This document shows, one piece after another, positions 42,735 to 45,696 of a DNA stretch of 45,696 nt. How positions within the stretch are numbered: position 1 is the stretch's first letter; the number at the start of each line of letters is the position of its first letter. Below the pieces are notes generated by a model. The model had not been told where the DNA came from. It saw only the letters and a list, made by a program, of their open reading frames with translations, and ran no database searches. The position numbers and the translations under genes are program-made. The stretch comes from Imperialibacter sp. EC-SDR9 (GTDB taxonomy: Bacteria; Bacteroidota; Bacteroidia; Cytophagales; Cyclobacteriaceae). The stretch covers positions 1 through 45,696 of the forward strand of contig NZ_LR701613.1 of assembly GCF_902498805.1 (NCBI RefSeq), read 5' to 3'.

Positions 42735-43325
42735 TTATTCCCAGTTACCCGATGTAGTGATATTTGTTCTGGAACCGAAACGTAACGGTTTACGGTTAGT
42801 AATTTCATTAGATTCTTTCCTGGCCGGGTCAACTGGAGCAATGTCTCTTACTTCAACCACATCAACCATCACACCTGCTTTGTCAATCTTATCAGCCCAC
42901 ATATCGAACCTTTTACCGTCTGTTCCGGGGATAAGAGGAAGCGTGGCAAGGTCGAAATTAGGAAACTTGCTTGGGCTAAAAATTGAGTCTTTCACCAAAA
43001 CTGTTCCTATCGTGTCAATTTCAACATAAATACTGTCAGCACCATAGTCAAGTGGAATGATGATCTCCGTTTTGTTTGTGATGTAGAAGCTACCGGTATC
43101 CACAAATGCAAGTAATTCATCCCAGTTGCCAGAGTATTTTCCGTTTACTTTCTGAAAAGCTACCTGAGCCTCACGGATCATCTTAAGCTTGTTAATAACT
43201 CTCGCCTCAGTTTTGGCAATTCTTTCAGTGGTATCAATGTCAGTTTTGATGCTGCTGAAAAGATAATATCCTAAAGCTAGAGCAATAACTAGAATTACAA
43301 TGGATAGAATTTTGGTGGTATTCAT
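42735..43325 (-). CDS. Pseudopilin-like membrane protein of unknown function
   Basis: A 196-residue protein with an N-terminal hydrophobic helix (about 5-25) followed by a polar helix and the segment IREAQVAFQKVNGKYSG (about 50-66), then a folded domain rich in beta structure. This order (long N-terminal helix, then AQxxY/F...NGxY) recalls type IV pseudopilins such as GspG, but the prepilin peptidase site is absent and no pilus genes are near. The link is therefore weak. The gene ends with TAA directly before the DUF3822 TTG start, in the same frame. Confidence 0.7.
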   Translation of the reverse strand: MNTTKILSIVILVIALALGYYLFSSIKTDIDTTERIAKTEARVINKLKMIREAQVAFQKVNGKYSGNWDELLAFVDTGSFYITNKTEIIIPLDYGADSIYVEIDTIGTVLVKDSIFSPSKFPNFDLATLPLIPGTDGKRFDMWADKIDKAGVMVDVVEVRDIAPVDPARKESNEITNRKPLRFGSRTNITTSGNWE

Positions 43326-43396
43326 CTTTTGACTATTTGAGTGCTTAAGTTATTAGTTTACGAAACTATATGATTTTAATAGAAAACGCTATTTTA

Positions 43397-43891
43397 TTAA
43401 TTCTTTTCAAATTTAAAAAATCCTGTTTTACGAAGTAGGTCTTCCTTGCTGTGAACACCCTTTAACATGTGATGGAGACTTTCCGGCGCAAAATCGTTCA
43501 GCTCCTTCAAAGATACAAAACGAACCTCATCTATTATTTGCTGGGAATCAGACATTTCAGGATCAACGCCTCTGCACAGGTCTCCGCCTGTGGGCCGAAC
43601 TTCGAAGAATAGTTCTATTGTTTGCAGCGGCGGGCCCACATATTCATAGACAAAAAGAAATCTAACCACTTCTATATAAAGGCCGGTTTCTTCTTTGAAT
43701 TCCCGAATGAGATTGGTTTCCAGATTGGTGCCGTATTGCACGCCACCACCAGGCGGCGCCCACAGAAATCCGGCTGAAGTAAGGCCCAGGTGCTTGATCA
43801 ACAGCAGCTTGTCTTCCCTGAAGCAAATGCCGCACACCCTCGTTCTTACTTCGTGCCCATACAGGCGCTCTACCTCCTGGCTAACATCCAT
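43397..43891 (-). CDS. NUDIX hydrolase
   Basis: A 164-residue NUDIX hydrolase. The NUDIX box in GGGVQYGTNLETNLIREFKE (GX5EX7REUXEEXGU) is complete through EETGL. The frame continues upstream to 43948, but ATG 43891 is preferred: the conserved NUDIX domain begins shortly after, and the minus-strand box TAAATTTG (43895-43902) lies 3 nt upstream, where it would otherwise have to lie in coding sequence. The substrate is unknown. It is divergent from the helicase gene. Confidence 0.88.
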   Translation of the reverse strand: MDVSQEVERLYGHEVRTRVCGICFREDKLLLIKHLGLTSAGFLWAPPGGGVQYGTNLETNLIREFKEETGLYIEVVRFLFVYEYVGPPLQTIELFFEVRPTGGDLCRGVDPEMSDSQQIIDEVRFVSLKELNDFAPESLHHMLKGVHSKEDLLRKTGFFKFEKN

Positions 43892-43894
43892 CTT

Positions 43895-43902
43895 CAAATT
43901 TA
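43895..43902 (-). promoter_or_regulatory. TAAATTTG -7 box directly before the 43397 NUDIX gene
   Basis: Minus-strand TAAATTTG ends 3 nt before the preferred ATG (43891). It supports that start and suggests a leaderless or near-leaderless transcript. Confidence 0.4.
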
Positions 43903-44013
43903 GGGAAATTCCATCACCCACTTGCCGGATTTTGTATACGCAATTCATTTCAATGTTTGATTTGAGCAGGCTATTGAGGAAATTCGACGTTTACAGATAA
44001 CCACCTTCTCATT

Positions 44014-45420
44014 TTGCCCTTACCCTCCGAAGTACTCGAACGCCGTTTTCCGTTTGCACCCACAAGCGGGCAGAGAGCCTTTATGGGCCTTCTGGATGAG
44101 CTGCTGAACGATGAAAAGCCGGGTCCGCAGATTCTGCTGCTGAGAGGCTATGCCGGAACAGGTAAGACGACCCTCGTTAGCCAGTTGGTAAATGTGCTAC
44201 CGCTTTTCAATCGGAAATACTCTCTGCTTGCACCTACCGGCCGGGCCGCAAAAGTGATGAGCGGCTATGCTAAACGCTCAGCATTCACGATCCACAAAGT
44301 GATTTACAAACAAACCTCGGAGCCTGGCAGCCAAAACCTGAAGTTCAGCCGACAGAAAAACTATCAAAAAGATACCATCTTCATCGTGGATGAAGCGTCA
44401 ATGCTCTCCAACGAAAGCGACTTTGGGCAAAATGGGCTGCTGGCGGATCTCATGGAGTATGTTTTTGAAAAGGAGACCAACAGGCTTATTTTGGTAGGGG
44501 ACGTGGCACAGCTCCCGCCTGTTGGTCAAATTGAGTCGCCGGCCATGAGTAGCGCTTACCTGCGCAGTCAATTTCACGTGGATGTGAAGGAAGTGGAGCT
44601 CACCGAAGTGCTTCGGCAGGAAAAGGCGTCCGGTATTTTGGAAAACGCCACCGCTCTTCGGGAGCTGATAAAGGCTGAGAATTACGCTCCGAAGTTCATT
44701 ACCAGGCCGTTCAAAGACATCTTCCGGATGACCTCCGAGAAACTGGAGGAGGGCTTGCGGTATGCGTATGACAAGTTTGGCCAGGAAAACACCATCATTA
44801 TTTGTCGATCAAATAAGTCAGCAGTGATGTACAATCAATACATCAGGCGTCAAATCCACTTTATGGAAGACGAGATCAATGCCGGCGACATACTTTTGGC
44901 CACCAGAAACAATTATTTCTATTTCCCTGAGGATGCTCCAGGCGGATTTTTGGCCAATGGAGACTTCGTTGAAATCATGAAAATCATCAGTTTTCAGGAG
45001 GCGTATGGCTTTCGGTTTGCCGACCTGGAACTAAGGATGATCGACTATGATGCAGGCAAATTTGAAGCGAAGGTTTTGCTGGAGTCGTTGCATGCGCCAA
45101 CGCCCTCTATTGGCCCGGAGGATCATAAGAAATTGTACGAGGAGGTATTGAAGGACTATGAGGACCTGGCCAACAAAAAAGAAAGGGCAGAGGCCTTAAA
45201 GAAGGATCCGTTCCTGAATGCGCTTCAGGTTAAGTTTGCCTACGCTCTTACTTGTCATAAGTCGCAGGGCGGCCAATGGCAAGCAGTGTTTGTTGATCAG
45301 GGATACGTAAAAGACGATATGATAAATCAGGATTTTGTCAGGTGGTTGTATACAGCTGTTACACGGGCCACCGATGAAGTTTTTCTTGTTAACTTTGACG
45401 CTAAATTTTTTGGTGGCTAA
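44014..45420 (+). CDS. RecD-like AAA/SF1B helicase
   Basis: A 468-residue superfamily 1 helicase with an intact set of motifs: Walker A GYAGTGKT (45-52), a motif Ia-like LLAPTGRAAKVM (about 71-82), Walker B IVDEASM (about 124-130), VGDVAQLPPVGQ, and C-terminal HKSQGG and YTAVTRA. This is the RecD/Dda (UvrD_C_2) type of DNA helicase used in recombination or repair. No ATG precedes the conserved start; TTG 44014 is the likely start. The gene is divergent from the NUDIX gene at 43397. The ISAs1 element begins 23 bp after its stop. Confidence 0.92.
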   Translation: MPLPSEVLERRFPFAPTSGQRAFMGLLDELLNDEKPGPQILLLRGYAGTGKTTLVSQLVNVLPLFNRKYSLLAPTGRAAKVMSGYAKRSAFTIHKVIYKQTSEPGSQNLKFSRQKNYQKDTIFIVDEASMLSNESDFGQNGLLADLMEYVFEKETNRLILVGDVAQLPPVGQIESPAMSSAYLRSQFHVDVKEVELTEVLRQEKASGILENATALRELIKAENYAPKFITRPFKDIFRMTSEKLEEGLRYAYDKFGQENTIIICRSNKSAVMYNQYIRRQIHFMEDEINAGDILLATRNNYFYFPEDAPGGFLANGDFVEIMKIISFQEAYGFRFADLELRMIDYDAGKFEAKVLLESLHAPTPSIGPEDHKKLYEEVLKDYEDLANKKERAEALKKDPFLNALQVKFAYALTCHKSQGGQWQAVFVDQGYVKDDMINQDFVRWLYTAVTRATDEVFLVNFDAKFFGG

Positions 45421-45443
45421 GAACCATAAGCCTTTTTGAGGTG

Positions 45444-45696
45444 CAGGGCAATCGCATTTAAACCTTGAGTAATTCTTCTCTGAAAGCAGGGTTGAATGCA
45501 GCTCTGTTTCTTTTCTGGGTTCTAGGTAATTTGATCTGACAATCTTCTAGTAAGGAGAGCGCTACTTTTGTGATGACATTGAAGTTTGCTGCTGAGTTTC
45601 CTTTCCTTTTTCTGGAAGCATCTTCATTAAAGACGACGTCTAGTACCCAATGAAGTTTATTTTCAATAGCCCAATGGTCTCTGATAGCTGTGTTAA
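45444..45696 (-). mobile_element. ISAs1-family insertion sequence (partial at window edge)
   Basis: The 3' part of an ISAs1-type element, on the minus strand. Its end is likely at 45444, where CAGGGCAATCGCAT begins, agreeing with the CAGGG-type inverted repeat ends of the family. The inferred insertion point is 23 bp after the helicase stop, so the gene is not broken. The rest, including the other inverted repeat and any target duplication, lies outside the window. Confidence 0.8.
45458..45694 (-). CDS. ISAs1-family transposase, C-terminal part (partial)
   Basis: 78 residues remain in the window before the stop (45458-45460). They include the family's C-terminal signature DHWAIENKLHWVLDVVFNED followed by ASRKRKGNSAANF, which holds the third catalytic acidic residue region. 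This is the classical ISAs1/DDE_Tnp ending and makes the family assignment safe. The start of the gene is outside the window. The frame is open, so the transposase may be functional. Confidence 0.9.
   Translation of the reverse strand, partial: NTAIRDHWAIENKLHWVLDVVFNEDASRKRKGNSAANFNVITKVALSLLEDCQIKLPRTQKRNRAAFNPAFREELLKV

Noticed and set aside
1-45696. CRISPR, prophage, rRNA/tRNA, biosynthetic clusters
   Set aside because: I saw no regularly spaced repeats, phage structural genes, tRNA-like cloverleafs or typical modules on either strand. An exhaustive covariance-model search could not be run.

Overview
The window looks like chromosomal DNA of a Bacteroidota bacterium, most probably order Cytophagales. 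The evidence is the set of families that are largely confined to, or typical of, that phylum (DUF3667, DUF3822, DUF4905-like and TIGR02757-type proteins, and the SpoIIM/DUF4129/DUF4350/MoxR/DUF58/RDD membrane cluster), promoter-like TAnnTTTG boxes instead of TATAAT, and moderate G+C. The genus is not determined. Most of the window is ordinary housekeeping and envelope genes with small accessory insertions.

Region by region. 1-460 is a scar: the 3' end of a DDE transposase gene abuts the last quarter of a destroyed bioA. 863-6850 is a tight minus-strand membrane operon (SpoIIM-like, two membrane proteins, DUF4350, MoxR ATPase, DUF58), with an RDD gene divergent at 6895. 7601-13294 holds a 24-bp hairpin, a PqqB-like metallo-hydrolase lipoprotein, a secreted M14 carboxypeptidase, a stand-alone 2-oxoacid dehydrogenase E2 and cinA. 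13453-17963 holds a DUF4197 lipoprotein, a VapBC-type toxin-antitoxin pair, a PAP2 phosphatase, an Hsp20-like protein and a sodium:solute symporter. 18050-18927 carries three small membrane-anchored coiled-coil proteins of unknown function.

19253-23970 is a likely operon guaA / TPR-plus-periplasmic-binding-fold protein / hemL ending at a hairpin. 23977-28955 (minus strand) carries a serine hydrolase lipoprotein, DUF3667, kdsB and NfeD. 28993-32350 (plus strand) carries a DUF4905-like gene, a triple-LysM protein, a second toxin-antitoxin locus whose PIN toxin is frameshifted, and a TIGR02757 gene. 32386-34972 is an ABM-like protein and a TetR-controlled efflux operon (TetR, 77-aa ferredoxin-like fold protein, MFS transporter) with a clear palindromic operator. 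35479-37641 has two paralogous Ca2+/Na+ antiporters facing each other. 37764-45420 has a response regulator, a YHS protein, an aldose-epimerase-like protein, pyrE, two NUDIX hydrolases, coaD, DUF3822, a pseudopilin-like protein and a RecD-like helicase. An ISAs1-family element begins 23 bp after the helicase gene.

There is no CRISPR array, rRNA or tRNA gene, prophage module or biosynthetic cluster that I can support. The least explained items are the coiled-coil trio (18050-18927), the very short or absent leaders implied by TAnnTTTG boxes 3-6 nt before several start codons (guaA, pyrE, tetR, a NUDIX gene), and the transposase/bioA scar. None of these amounts to a demonstrated new system.
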